Source of the DNA: Stercorarius parasiticus
Lineage: Eukaryota; Chordata; Aves; Charadriiformes; Stercorariidae
Direction: 5' to 3'
Length of the DNA: 64,000 nt
NCBI GenBank assembly: GCA_013396915.1
Contig: VWZL01000728.1
Span: 1,736,001-1,800,000, forward strand
Shown here: positions 12,401 to 27,400 of the stretch, piece by piece
Position numbering within the stretch: the first letter of the stretch is position 1
Layout of the letters: every line of letters begins with the position of its first letter
The notes under the pieces: model-generated
What the model saw: only the letters and a program-made list of their open reading frames with translations
Database searches by the model: none
Told to the model about the DNA's origin: nothing
Made by a program: the position numbers and the translations under genes

Positions 12401-15400
12401 GCACCTCGACACTGCCCAGCCCCAGTGTGCCCAGGGCATGCGGGATTCAGTATTTGGATCATCTCACAGGAGGCTGGCAGGGACCCAACAGCACCAGCAT
12501 CATCCCATCTCCAGGAGCGCGGCGCTGGCTCGCAATGCACTTTTACCCTTGGTGTGGGGGCAGGAGTCGGGGGGGATGCATGTGCAAGGACATTCTTCAC
12601 TTGTCACCCTCAGGCTTAGGCTGTTTTTTTCTCTGCAATCACCTAAAGGTGAGGAGGAGTTGAAAAACATTACACTGACAGCGCTGTCGGAGCTGCGGAT
12701 ATAGGGTCTTCCGCTCACGCCAAGCAAACCCTCTGGAATGGTTTGGACGCGATAGGTAAACAGTGTCGGGCTTGCTCAGCAGGGAGACATTTGTATTTAG
12801 ATGTTATAGATAAGTGGTGCATATTTGAGACATCTGAAAGTTATTACTCCAGGCAGTTTCTAAACAGAGAATCGCAGTTGCATAGCCCCTTAACTCCAAG
12901 CTGACAGGCAGGATAATGATTTAAATTATTGTTAAACATAGGCTCTATTTTAAGTGGATGGAATTCAACATCATGGTAGGTTTGGGGGAATGGGGGTATA
13001 CTGCAAAACACAACATTTCCAATCGCTGGAGCTCTGATCTACGGGAGCTTCTCCGCCAACACCAAGCATCTCTATACGCTATGAAAATGGCAGCTGTAGA
13101 GATCCTCAAAAAGGCAACATCACTCAGCTATCTTCTGGATCATTACCACTCCCTCTAATTGCAACATCTTTGATTAAGAGAAATGCCTTTTTGAAAGCAA
13201 AACATAACAAGTTTTCACAGACCGTAAAACAGAGTTCAGTAGTGAATCATAATTATTTTTTATAATGCTTTTGAATTACAAGTGATTTATGCTTCCTTGA
13301 GTTCAATAAGGTTATGTTTATTAAGCTATTACTCTGTTTTTAACATAGGGTATACTCATTTGTTCGTCATTATAAGTCACTTGAAGCGCAACTATTAGGT
13401 TGTATTAAATCAGAGTGCCACGTTTGTTTCATCTGTGAGGAATTTGTTTTCCAGTGTTTTAACGTAGGGCTGGTACCCCAGCACTTGGCTCCCCCCAGAG
13501 CCCTTCCACCCTGCAGGCACATTCAGCAGATACTGCCATCAGAGAAGGCCTTTTGCCCCCACCATAACCTGCTTTCTGACTTGACAAAGGTTAAGTGTGA
13601 CAGTACACACTGGGTCCATACCGCAGCCTTTACACAGGCAAAGCTCCAGCAAAAACAAACCCATCTCTTACGTGGAAAGGAGAAAGGGGAGGAAGAATTA
13701 ATTTCTTGCTTATTCAGCATTTGATTGTCTCTCTGTGTCACAAGCGAGCTCCCAGGCAGTATCTCCAACCTACAGGATCCTCATTTCCCAAATGGGTAAT
13801 TCACAATAATGCAGGCGAGAGGGTCTCATCTCTGCTCGTAGCATGAAGATGCAATTGAGCCTAAAAAAAGGCAACCGCACCTTGTCACTTAAGGGAAAAT
13901 TACATGGCTGATTAATAATGGATGAGCCTCACAAAGGCCACCCATTCTGCTCAGCGTACCAGCATCTTATCCTAATTATCCTCACCAATAATATCTAGAA
14001 TTGTTTGGAAATTTTAGGGGAAATTGAGTTCACTCACCTAAGCTTTAATAACAGTTGTGTTTAGCAGGGTAGGAGCATCACAGCAGAGCCTTCAGCATGT
14101 GAACGCAATATAAAATTGAACCATGAAATAATAGCTCATGTCTCTGCCAGAAACACACTCACAAGGCACAGAAGTCAAACAGAAGTAAGGCACTTCTGTT
14201 GGACCGGCAGCTCAGCTTGCCCACTTTAACACATGAGCAGTCCAATAACCCACAGTCCCCTATCAGGAAGAAAAACAGTATCTCCACCTGCAGAAAGCAG
14301 ACACTTGTGTGATTTGCCCCAGGAAGATGAGAAATCTGAACCTGAATCAGGAGCTGAATCCTTTACCGCTAAAATTAAGGATGGCTTTTTGTCCCTTCCT
14401 GTTAACCGTGAGTTATTGATCTGATGTACTCATAGCAGTGTGTAAAGGCTTTCCCCTGCAGGCAGTGCTTAGTTGCTTTTCTTGTACAATTAAATCTTAA
14501 TAAATATTCTTCCCTCATTAAAATAATGGACCATTCTCTGTCTGGGCTTTTTTTTTTTTCTCTTTTAATGTAAAAAAACCCAACCACATTCCTAGAGCTT
14601 GGTAGAAAGCAAACAAGCAAGCAAAAAACCCAAGTGGGTATTAAAGCTACTACTGCCCTATTTGAAGAACCCAAGAGAACCACAAAAGGAAACTGCAGCA
14701 ATCAATAGAAAACATGGAAATGGTTCCTTAGTCCTCAAGTTGGGCATTGAATTTGTGTGGTGACAAACCCCCTGGGGCAGGCTGAGGGACCTTGCCTGCC
14801 TCCTGTGACCTGCAAGAAGCAATGCCTGCTCCTTCCTGCCACCCTTTCAGCTGCTGCTCAGCCAACAGCACATCCTTCAGAAATCGGAGAGGTACAATGG
14901 CGAGCGGAAGCAGGATTTCCTTCTGTGTTTGCTTCCAGAGCCAGAGGCTCTCTGTAAGGAAAGGGAAGCCTCCTCATGCCTCCAAACCCCTCCGGGCCAC
15001 AGCACAGCCCAAGGCAGAAAACAGACTGATGGCACTCCACTTTTTCAATGGGCAGCCAACGTGGTCCTGCCCTCCAGACATAAAAAACGAGAGACAAATG
15101 TGTATTGGAGAGAATTAATGAATGGTAAGGGCCCCAAAGAGTATTTTCCATTCATTTTTCATTCTGGTCTACCTCTAGTAACTCCAAATAAGCTACTCAT
15201 TTAACCAGTTGAACCCACAAGGATTCAAAACCTATCTATCTGAAACATTTCAGGACAGTCCATTTTGGCTGCAGATCTCAGCATAATATGGTCAGTTTGA
15301 AGACTCGTCATTATTACATTCTCATGTCCTGGCACAAGCTGATAAAGCCACTGTGTTCTCTCTCCACCTGTGACCCAACATTTCCTAGTCTCCAGAGAAA

Positions 15401-18400
15401 TAAATCCTGCTAGTTTCTACAGTCATCTTCATGCTGTAGACCCAGCATGGACTCAACTACCCAATGATGGGAAACGGAAACACTAAAACTGGTTTGGGGT
15501 ATTCTTTGGTGTCACCTCCTTTTCCACTTGTGGCATCAAATGACAGAACAACAGACAGGTCTCCAAACAAAATCACTGCAGCCTCGACAGCTCGGCTTCA
15601 CTGCAGCCAGGAAAAGGATATTAAATATGGAGACAGGGTCGCAATCAGCCTTTCTGAGGAAATAATAACCTGGGAAATTCTGACTCATGCTGATTTGTGA
15701 TCAAGGACTGTGACTGAGATACCAAAAAAAGGAATTGAATCAGATTTTCATGGCTGTGTCAGAATGAATTAATTCTCATCATATAACGGGAAAAGATTTA
15801 ACATCACAGAAGCATTTTTAGAATGACAGCAGGATATGGAGGCTGCGGTAAAGAAGAAAACATGATTATTGGGCTGGAGAGACTGACAGTGAGGAAAGAT
15901 AAAAAAAGAACTAAATATACCATAAAATAATAGCTTGGTCAAATATCTGCCAATAGGAACATCCTGAGGAGGGGACAGCAGTTGTGAGCATCTGGGACTG
16001 CTGGCTGCAAATATGCCCCTGACGATGCTAATGCCAGGATAACCACCAGTGAAACATCTCCAGGAGCGACAGTGAAACTTAGGTCTAAAGCCAGAAGAGA
16101 TGGCTGCCTGGGCTTGTGCAGTGGCTGCCACTTACCCCTGTGCCCATCTCAGAGAGGTGCTAAGATTTTTTTCTCACTTTTGTGGTTGCCAGCAAAACTT
16201 TTAAGGTAAATCAAACGTCAGCCGAGCTCACTCCGATTCTAGCTAAACCAAAGTCATGCTATTTCAATTCTAAATGCTTGTCCATAGAAATGATTCAGGT
16301 TAGCATAACTAGTCCTTTTTAAACCCACGTTGGCAAGTAATTTGCATTAATTTTTTACATTGTCCATTGTAACTAAACCCTCTGCAGGAAAATACTGCAC
16401 TCAATACATATTTTAGAGAGGTTTTTTCCCCTCAACCAAGCAAGCTAGAGATGCTACTAAGTTGAAGATTAGAGTCTCAAGTGCAACTCAGTGCACAGGC
16501 ATTCATCTGTCAGCAAATTCCACAAGCACAGACCAAGGACTGTGAAAACCCCGCTGCAAAGCACTTGCAAACAAAAAAGCATCTACTCTCTCCTCACACA
16601 GCCTGCTCACCTTCATCCAAACATCCAAAATCCAAGATTTGATAGATCTGTCAATGTTTGCTATTAGCAGAAGACTTATATAATAAATTAACTACATGAT
16701 GAAAAGAGTCGTTGCACAAAGAGGAATAGGTATTACCAAGAGCACAACAAAAAGCCACTAATCTAATTCAGGATGTAAGAAACATATCTGACTTAGATAT
16801 TTCCCTGTGCATCATTTTTCTCCTGTATCTTCATGATCCCTTTGATAAAAAGAGTGTCAGTAGTATGTACTTGACCTGATAAAAGAGCTCTCATCTTCAA
16901 GGAACATGCCAGGCATCCACAGTGACCCATGCAAAACAGTTCAAACACACCCAACAGCCTGTGCTGACCAGATAAAGGAGGATAAATAAAAGAAAACCAA
17001 AGCCTTTGGGTTATGAATTATCAAAGTCAAAATGAGCCAGTGATTTACAAGTGTAAATTGAACCCTGTTTGAGTGAAAAAAACAGGCAAGAGAGGATGGT
17101 ATCTTGGTCACCAGGTTGTTCTTGCCTTACCCTCAATATAACCTGATCTCTCATTGCCAAACCTGTCCTTCTTTCATCATTTTCAGACAGCAGCTCACCC
17201 TGTTTCCGTGCTTTCATCTTCCTGCTCCCCTCATGCTTCTGGACCCCTTCTTAAACCTTCCTGCATAGAAACTAGACGAGTTTTCCAAGAAAAGCCAGCA
17301 TTGCTGGGAGGAAACCTCTCTACCCCCATTCAACTTCACCAGTGTGTTCCAGCCTCCCCCGCTCACGCTCATCTCTCTCCTCCTCCTTCTCCTCCTAAAA
17401 GAGTCTTTACTTCTCAGAAAAACCACTAAGCACAGAGGCTGATCCCTGCATAACCATTGATTACTGATTAACCACAGTCCACTGGTTTTGACCTAGGAAG
17501 CCCTACACAGAACCCAGTAACAAGCAGATGGCAAAGAAAAAGATCCAGCAAAGCACTTAAGCACATGGCTATCTTTAGGAATGTGAATTAACAGACTTAC
17601 TCAAGCATGTACCCGATTTCTGGCACACCAGATACAACTACATATGTGCAAGAGGTGGCTAAATAGTTAAACATCCTGTTGAATTCAGGCCCTGCAGCAT
17701 ATACCATCTTCTTTTCTGCGTAAACTGTCCAGTTGGCAGCTACACACCTTTAAAATATGGTATTTCACTTCCCCCTTAAATTTCTCCTCCATCAGCTTTC
17801 ATCCATTAGCCTGCCAATGCAAAGCACCCTCTGCCTCACCATTAGATTGTTACTTAGACTCTTTGGAGCTTACCTGCTTTTTAAAGGAGCACTGGTCTTT
17901 TAGGTCTCACATCCAAAACCAAAGCACTAGAAATTATAATACAAATAGTCATAATAGTGATTATGGCCTGAGACCAAATTATTTATATATTTCTCTTGAG
18001 TGAGCCAATTAGGCTGAGTTGAAATTGCCAGTCCCTGCAGTTCCACAGTGAAATTCTCCATCAGTTCAGTTTTCTTTCCAACTGTTTCTCGCACTGACCT
18101 TCAGCATGAGGCCAATTTCCTTCCACCTGGCTGAGCAGCGTTACAGTCAAGATCTGCAGACTCTACCATGTTAGGAACGAAGCAATAAAACGTGTTTTGA
18201 CAAATGCAGACAACGTCAAGGCTCATCTGAGACACAAGTATACTCCACAGTGTACAGAGTCATTGAATCAGATCCAGCTAGAACCAACCAGGCCTTAGAA
18301 ACAGAAGCAGAAACAAACAGGACTGGTGTTTTTGTCAAAAAGATGCATTCACACAAGCCATGCTGGGATACCAGCGGGCTGCTAGGCCTGTGAAAAGCTC

Positions 18401-21400
18401 AGGAGGGTGACTGCTGCTGCCTACAGATACCAAAGAGGGCAAATAAAATCAACCAGGGAAACACCACTGCAGAATGAGAAGGAAATATAAATCTCTATGG
18501 AAACACGTTGATCAAATTGTCATCAGTCTCCTGGTTCAAGTAAACACTTACACAGCTCTGAGGTGCTGGGGTCCTCCAGACTCGGGCATGCAGAGAAAGA
18601 AGGAACACTCTGCATTACAGATTTTGGAGGCTTCAGATCTTTCCATGCAAGTGGTGCAGTATTTATTTATTTATTGGCACGGTACCAGCACGGGAATAGG
18701 ATTATTGGATTCTAAAGGCTTTTTCCCTAGAGTGGTCTTTATCCTCTTAAAAGAAGATAGAGCAATTAAACATTTATCTTTTTCTTTCCTGAAGAGAATT
18801 AATTGTCTGTGAAGGGTCACACCGGTAGCCAGATGCATCACAAGAGATTTTCATCTTCTTAAACACACTAACCATAGCCAGTCGCACAAGATTTGATTCA
18901 GTGGCCAGCAATCTGATTTACCAATCTTTTACCCCTAGCTAGAGACTAAAAATTTATCAATCCCAAATAAGTTTAATTTCAAAATCTAATAGGAGCAAAG
19001 GGAGCGGAAATTTCTTTTAAAACATTTCTGTAAAGGCCTTTAACATCAAAATGATGCTAATGAATAAGAATCAAAACTTGTAAGTGACTGGACGTACTGT
19101 TCTAGCCTATATATATGGAAATGCTTTTAATAAATTTTGCAGAGTTCTGCCGACATTACCCTGCTATAATTCCCATGACAATAGGTAGAAGCACTTACCT
19201 CGTGCATGTCAGTACAAGGGATGATATTTTCACCAAATGCCACAACATAGGGGAAACATGTAATACTGTCAGAAGAACATATTATGAAAATATGATTAAG
19301 AGAGTGTGATAGATGAATGCAAGATCCAGATTTCCCTAAAGGCCTGAGCAGGAGAGGAACCCAGCATCTCATTGAGCACAGCACCTTGCAGGATCGGCTG
19401 CATCATAAACAGAGCTGATGTGACCTCTGCATCAAAATCAGGAGTTGATTCAACACAGGCAGTATATCTTGGAGAACAGAACTTGTAGCTCAGCACGACG
19501 AAAGATGAAAGGCAGGAGAAAATAACACCTGCACTTGCAGAAATTTTTTCCAAGGAAGACCTGGAGATACTGATCGTTGTCAGAGGCAGGACATTGGATT
19601 CAGTGGACCTTCAGTGACCCACACTAAGGCCAGGACTAGGAACACAACTGCAGCAAGCTGAGGACAGAAGAGTGGTGCAAGACCAAGGGCCCAATCAGCC
19701 TCAGGCTCTGCCTCCAGCATGGGGTGAAGCAGCTTTTCAGGGAAGAGCGCACATGCGCGTGGGGCATCACAGGGATCCCTCCTCCATCCATGGCCCAGTC
19801 TCCCCAGCCCCTGCCGCAGAACACCAGCGATGCCTTTGCATTTGCCTGCCCTAGAAGCACCACTGAAAATGTTACTTTTTAATAAATTCCTTCATTTGAC
19901 TCAATCCATCCTCTACCTAGAAAACCCCAAAGTTGTGCTGTACTGTTTATACAGACGCACAGTCATATGAATTGCATTTCATACACATCAGAAGAGAGTC
20001 ACATACAGCTGATGAACAGAGAGGCTCTTTCTACCTATGAAATCCCAACTAATTAATATCTTTGGCATAAATGAACAAACGGGTTATTCTAGCCCATGTA
20101 GCACCTACATCATGATTTAGTGTGAAAGTTGGTGTCTTAGGCCAGTTACTGGTAGCAAGTGTCAGGCACACTCTTATGTATCACACATAGACAATAACTT
20201 TTTGATGCGAGAATGCACCATAATTTAGCAACAGCTGTATTGATAGTACAGTTCGGTGAGAAATTAAGGCTGTGGCCAGTGGCACTGCATACTTGACTGG
20301 GCTGGGCATTGCTGCATCAGTCCATCAGTCCTGGGAGAGCAGCTTTCAGTGAGTGCAGACCCAAGTCACTAATGAAAGATCTTCTGAGTCTGCACAAGAA
20401 GATGACACCACTTGCATTTTTGCCATCTTGCAGCCACTTGTGAACAGTTACATTCACGCAGACCCCAAGAGGCTCATTTCTCCTGACAAGGGTACATGGA
20501 AGGAGAGGTCCTGGCTTGGATCAGGCACAGGTTCCCTCAGTCAAAACACTTTGTTTTCTTCAGGACAAGCCAGGCAAGGTCTGGAGGACAACTTCTGCTC
20601 AGTGTTTGGCCAAAGAAAAGTGATGAATGAGCAAAAACCTGGGGCTAGATTCAGTGTTAAACCAGAGTGACTCCACAAGTGACTCCAAGTTTAGGCTGGT
20701 AAAACTGAGAGTAGGGCAGGGCTATAGGTAAGGATTTCCAGATTGAGTCCAACAGCAACAGTTCTGCTTACACTGCTAGGAGAAACAAATGGAGACAGAG
20801 TACAAAGCAATCTCATTTTTAGCTCTGTTGCTGATACGGATGGAAAAGCCAATTTAATTTTATTAAAAGTGTCAAATTTTTTAATAACCCAGACACCTAC
20901 AGGGATAACAAAATCGTATGCTCTGTACGGTAAATTGCATATTCAGCAGCTGTGATACCAATTAGACATTGAAATGACAAAGTGCTATCTCATGCCAGCA
21001 GAGACATACTGTACAGAGCCGGTGTTTAGTTTTATCATATAAGCAATGTTTAGCCATCATCTGTCATACAGGCTTTGGGGAAAGGGCCTCCACAGCTGGA
21101 ACAGCTGGAATTGCAAGATTAGCACAATAAATTGTTATACTTTTACCAGATGATCTACTCGGTTTACATCCAAAACTTACCTTCAGCTCAAACTGTCTTG
21201 CACTGGAGTAAATGCACTCTTTTTGTCAAGCTATAGCCTTATGAATGAAGAGGAATTAGCTTTCAGCATTACAGTCCATGGTTTGTACAGTTTAAACTAT
21301 TTTGCTGAATATTTTGGAGACAAGTATTAAGGAAGTTGCAAAGGTTAATTCCCTGTACCAACATATTCTCTCCCCCTTTCTTTTTAAGAAAGATACTTAT

Positions 21401-24400
21401 TACTTACAGAATTACAACAGGAACCACATTAGACAAACTAAGGAAAACACAACTACATGCAGCATTAAGTATTGGTTAAGAGCATGTGTTTTTTTTTAAA
21501 AACAATGTAGATACCTTTCTTATCCTAATAGTTTAAATCAAAATGCCACAATCTTTGCTAACGTAAGGAACTCTTTGAAATGTTTCTCAAAAAAATACAC
21601 TGCTCCATTAGTGGTGTTATTATTCTCTAAGGCCCTGTCTATACTAGAAACTTCTGTATCTAACTATAACTGTGTAATGAATTCAGTATATATTCAATTA
21701 TTCCAGTAGCTTATACCTTTAGTTGAAGTAAAATAAGGTCAAAGCCCTTTTAATTGGAACCACTGTTTCCAGACTACAGCTTCCACACTTCTGCTAAAAA
21801 AATAACAACACTTAGCAAAAGTAAGATAAACTTCTTAGTGTAAACCAGCCATATTTACCTCCTTAAAGCAACAGCCACATCACTCATCAGAACAGATATT
21901 CAATGTGAAGGCATCTTTTTTTTTAGCACAGTTATCTTTGCAGTGTCAGCATCTAAACTATAGCATACACGTACCCATAATGTAAACACCACTTACAATT
22001 GTCAAAGTGTTCATATTTTGTTGTGCTTTTATGGGTAACATGGAAAATATTATTATATAGCCCTTCTTGCTGTGTTAGGAACAATATTTCAGCTTACCAG
22101 AACTAAAGGAACTGTATAAAGCACAGAATTTATTTTTCCACTGGTCATTCAGTCTTGCTACAGTCTTCATTTTTCTCAGTCTGGGCAATAATAGCCAGAC
22201 TAATTCCTCTTAAATTTATTCCTGCCCAGGTTCACTTGCAGGCTCTCCTGACGCCAATATGGATATTTTGTGGATGTAACGTGCCCAATAGCACATTATG
22301 TGCCAGATTTTGTCCTTTCAGTTCACCTGTAGCAATGCCTTAGCTCCACGAGCAGCCCTGCTAAGGCAAAGGTGGTTCAGATGAAAGCAACAGGTACGCC
22401 AACGAGCAACGCTGATAAAATATATGTTACACACACAGCCTCTGTGCAATTTCATAATTCAACACCTCATCAAGACCCAGTGAAGCCTGAAATGCTGATC
22501 CCTCAGAGACCTTATTTTACTTGGCATCTGGCTGTTCCGACTTACTCAGTATTTGCCATCCAACTGCAGAGCCCAAAGCTCCCAGCGTTGCCAGCGGGAG
22601 GGCAGGGCACCTTCCCCATGGGCCAGCCCAGGCTCATAGGCACAAATTCTCTGCTGTTTACAACCAAACGCAAAGAGAAGAAAAAAAAGCCATTGCGTTC
22701 ACGCACCCAAGATGAGCTCCGGCTTACTTGAAAGTAATGTCTCCAAGAGCCATATCATCATAAGCAAGACAGACAAACCTGGAGGACAGACCTTCAAGCA
22801 CAAGGAGCTGCCTTTGGGCTGTGGTCTAACTTTCGGGTACCCATCGCATCTGGAAAAATGCATCTCTCCAGAGGTGCTAAGGCAAAGCAGGGATTAATTA
22901 AAATGGCACGAGAGGAGTTATTTATTAAACTGTTTTCACATTTTTAGCCATATTAGAGAGCTTCCTGCAGCTGCCATAGAGACAACAGCTACAGACAATA
23001 AAACTTTATGAGCAATTTAAATTCTCTCTCCCCTTAGGAGATGCGGAAAAACAATGACAACTGACTGCTTGCAGGTCGTGTATATCTTGCCTTCATTAAG
23101 TAGGACTCTGTTTAAACACATATTATTCTTTTCCATCAGATAGTCACAGACTTCCACAGAGAGGGTAAATAGTTTATAGCTTCCACTTTCAACAATACAC
23201 TATAAAAATACACTGCAGTCATATTTGATTATCCAATTTTGTTTAGTGCAAAGCACTCTCGGCAGGTCACTCTGCTTACTTGCATGTGTCAGAATAGCAA
23301 CAGAAATGGATTCCCATGGGCAATGGAAAATAAGTTTTGCACTCGGAAAATAAAACAGTAATAACCACATGGTAAAACTGCAGATGCATGTGATAAATTA
23401 GATTTATCATCAGTCTTATACCATTCACACCTGAAATTTGCCCATAAATCCACCTCATTTGAGGCTTATTTAATGTTTCTTCTAAAGGCGCCCTGGAGCT
23501 AGAGATTCAATTTACCTAAGAACTGGCAAGGGTGAAGAAAGAAAAACACGTTTCCTTCTTTCCCTACAAAATGTGCAACTTCCTTGTCAAATATAGATTA
23601 GCTCAAGTCCCACGATGGGTACATTTCCATCCCTGATCAGTTCACATTTTGACTTTTTGATACTTTGCAAACAGCAAGAAATAAGAAGCTACGAAGGGGA
23701 CCCGGGGAAAGAAAAGATTTCCCAAATATCTAATATAATATACAGCACTGCCAGTAAATTCTACTAGAATCTGTATACATATTTATGACTGAAGTATATA
23801 TTTATACTGTTTCTAATTCAGGTAAATCCGATACATGCGCATTTAAATTTTTCCCAGTTTGCAAGGTCTTACTAGTTTTTAACATATTTTGTATTTACAA
23901 GAGGTGGTGAAGCTTTGCTTTCAACAGGTGCCTCTCAGTAAATAACATTATCCTTGGTTTTCCAAATGTGTGCTGGACTAAAAGACCAAGACCACTTGGA
24001 AACACTGCATGAATGAAAATACAGACAGATGGGAGAAGAGCATGAACAGAAGAGTAATAAACAGTAGGGGGGTTTGGTTGCTGACCATACTAGTAATGAA
24101 TGGGACTAAAGAAAATTAACAGACTGTTCCTCATGTAACCCAACTGGAAATACAGGGTGGGTAGAGGGGTATGCCAAAATCATAATTTCTTTGCAGACCC
24201 ATTTTTCCATATTACACACATTATGCTTTAACATACACATCACTGAGGGAAATTGCCCCCCTTGCTGTCCTGCAGTGAGCCCACAGAAAATGTACCTGAG
24301 CATTTCTTATTCTATGCCAGGCTCACTAACCAGGTGCTCGAAAGAAGCAGGCTAATGTGAGACACCACCATTTGGTTCCCATGAGCTGCCATCCTTCTTC

Positions 24401-27400
24401 CAGGGCTCTGAAGACCCCAGGATTTAAACAGCTGGTCCTTTCCTTTTCTTTTTTGATGCTTTATTATAGCAGCAAGGCAGCAGATTGCTTATATTCCGTT
24501 TTTCTCGGACTCTCTTTGAAGTGTGAACGAGCATGTGTGTATGTTGAAGTGATAACATAAGGCTAAGCCACATTTCTAGTAAATATTACTTTAAATTATC
24601 CTGGAATGTAAAAGTGCACTTGTGCAAAACTAGCTGCCCAAAAAGGGAAGCAGAGCTGTAAACCATCCTGCCTGCAAGTTGAGCATGTCAGCAGGAGAGT
24701 CACTGTATAAGGGCATGTTTACAGGTCATGTAAGCCTGCATCTACGCCGAAACTCATGCCCTAAAACACAGAACATATATGCACTCCATTGCAACAGCCT
24801 CCCCTATGCAGGCCTTTACATTGCGGTAGGAAACCAGCCGAGACCTTGTGGTCACAGGAGACCAGATTCCTGGGTGAATTTAAGCCTTTCCATCTCTGTA
24901 ACCTGGGTAGAGGCAAGGAGAGCAAGGAGTAGCCTCGTGCCTGCGACCAAGCGTGTGAGCACTGTGAACCTCATCGCTGAAGCCACCTTCAAAGTGGATT
25001 TAAGCCAGTCTATCATTTTGACTCACTTCAGCAGTGACAGTCAAGATGTGGTCCAAACTCAGTTCCTGACCTCCCCTCAGCTGAGATGCAGTGGACCGTG
25101 CAAGCCCTTTTTACCTGTTTCAGAACAAAATAAGGCAGGCAAAGAAGCTGTTTAAAGGGCTCTGCTTATGAATATACAGCAAGGGCAGTCAGATCCAGTA
25201 ACATCTGTGACAGCCACATAAACCTGTGCATTGACAGCAGTAATGCATGTGGGTAATTACCAGTCAGGCTGATGCTATGGGCAAAGCCATAAGCAGAAGG
25301 AAATGAAAAATTAACGAACAAACCAGGTGCAATTTAGTGATGCCAGCCTGCAACGCTGACAGAGAGGGAGGCAGGACTGAGCTGGGCAACAAGGCTGATG
25401 GCATCCCTGAATCAGGTGACACTGCTGTATAACCTCTGGCAAATCATTTAACTCTCCCAGGCTTTGGGCCCCCTTTTGTTCAAGTCTCTCTTTTTAAAAT
25501 CTGTAAGACAGAAACAGTGTCACAAGACTTGGTCATTGCCCTGCCTCACTAGGTTCCTTATTTTTGGCTGTAACTGCTGCTGTAGTGCAGATAAGCAAAA
25601 NCGTTTTGGAAATTGTGACTTTTGGGGACATAAATCCACATTGTGCATTCCCCCACAGAGCTGGGATCCTGCAGTGACACAAGACTTACTGCTGCACATC
25701 TTTCCTTTGGGCAAGTCTGATTTTGGAAGTGAAGTTACATTATTGGGAGTGGGGAGGGAATAATTCTGCAATAAACAGAAAGACAGCCACCAGAAATGTT
25801 AAAGCTTTTGATAAGATTCTTGGGTGAAATATACATAAAAGCAAATGGAGGCAGTGCAGAGATGCAGTACGATCCTGCAGCCCTACAGTCATTGGGAAAA
25901 CAGTGAGGCTCAAGAACAAGGAACATGTTTGGGGTCAGGGATGGAATAAATCACTGAACTGGAATCTGAAATTATAGGCTCTTCTGTTCAACATACCGCT
26001 CCAGCATCCCCAGCCTCCATCAGATGCCCTGCATGCCATACCAGGCTGAATTCAACCATATGTTTGTAGCTAAGCTATGAAATTAATTTGTCAAGTCCTG
26101 GGAGGTTTTGGCAAGTTGTCCTGTACTATATGTGTGGTCTGCTACACTCGAACAGGCATGCAGAACTTTGCAGTGGGTATGTCTATAGGATCCAGAGGCA
26201 ACACAGCTGATGATTTCCCTGCTCTGACTTTTAGTGCTGTGTAATAATGAATGGAGATAGAGAGGACTCAAGTCGAGGATGTTTCAGCACAGTTGCTAGG
26301 CTTAAAGCCTGCTGAAGGCTGCTGGAATGAGCTATAAATACATATCTGAGCTCCACGCCAACTGTGTAAACTCAGAAGCTGCCTGCTTCATTCAGGGACT
26401 TTATACCGACCAGAGGGTCCGGAGCCTGTTAGGCTAGAGGCAAGTCAGTGGCTGGCAAGAGTCACATTTTCCTTGTGAAAGGGGATGGGGAAGATTCTAG
26501 GACAACGCAGGGGCGGATGACGGATAGGAAATGATTTCTTGGGTGTTTTGAAAGCAAACACATAATCCAGAGTTATGAGCCCTCATTAATCAGGCAGAGG
26601 AGCCCTGAGGTGCCAAATCTCACAAGAACAGCCGGAGTACTTGGAGTCATTCGTAAGCTCTTCCCAGCTGAAGCCTTGGCGTGACATTTGCCCAAATTCT
26701 AGATCCCAATTCAAATATCACCACCTTGGCCTACAAACAGTTGCCTAGTGGCTCTGATTCAAGTGGATTCACCACAAAAGATCCTAAAAGAAAGCAAAAA
26801 GCTGCTGAGAAATTCTTTAATTCCTCTGCCTTGTGCAATCTTGGGATGTTCGTTTTTGCAGCAAGAAGAGGTCAGTCCCATTTCTTCACCTCCTGAACAT
26901 CCCTCTTCACTGCCGTGTAGGTTGCTACAGGCACCCCTGCCACCATATTTTTTAATACAGCAAGCAGTGCAAAAAGGAGGCGGAACTGTCAGAAAGAGGC
27001 TTCATTAAACTTTTTTTTATATAGCATAAAGGTGTTATTTTAAGAGATTATCAGGCTGAACGGCAGGAAAAAGCCAGGAATTCTCTCAGCCTAGCGAGAT
27101 CATCTCATCTTCAGAAGGAACTTCAGCTCATGAAGGTCAGCAGCTACCACCTAATCTTTTCCATGGTGAAAACAAGACCCATGAAACTACTGTTACATGG
27201 AGAAGTGCTGTGATTTGACCCCAGTGACAATGAAAAGTCAACTCAAAGGCTGCATGATGACACCTGTGGTCCCCCAGCAACTAAGCTGCATCTTGAGCTG
27301 AGTCCTTAGAGACTCCTTTCAGTTCTTCTAAGATGTATAAACTCAAATAGTCCAAACCTTGACAGCCTGCACATTGGGGGCTAGACTGAGTCCTCATGAA

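Noticed and set aside
12052..12600. 182-codon open frame on the minus strand in a mildly GC-rich patch
   Set aside because: Several overlapping frames on both strands are open at once, which indicates composition rather than coding; no known motif.
24679..25155. 158-codon plus-strand frame
   Set aside because: Starts at TTG with an ATG two codons later; no recognisable domain, and the opposite strand is the NEURL1 sense strand.
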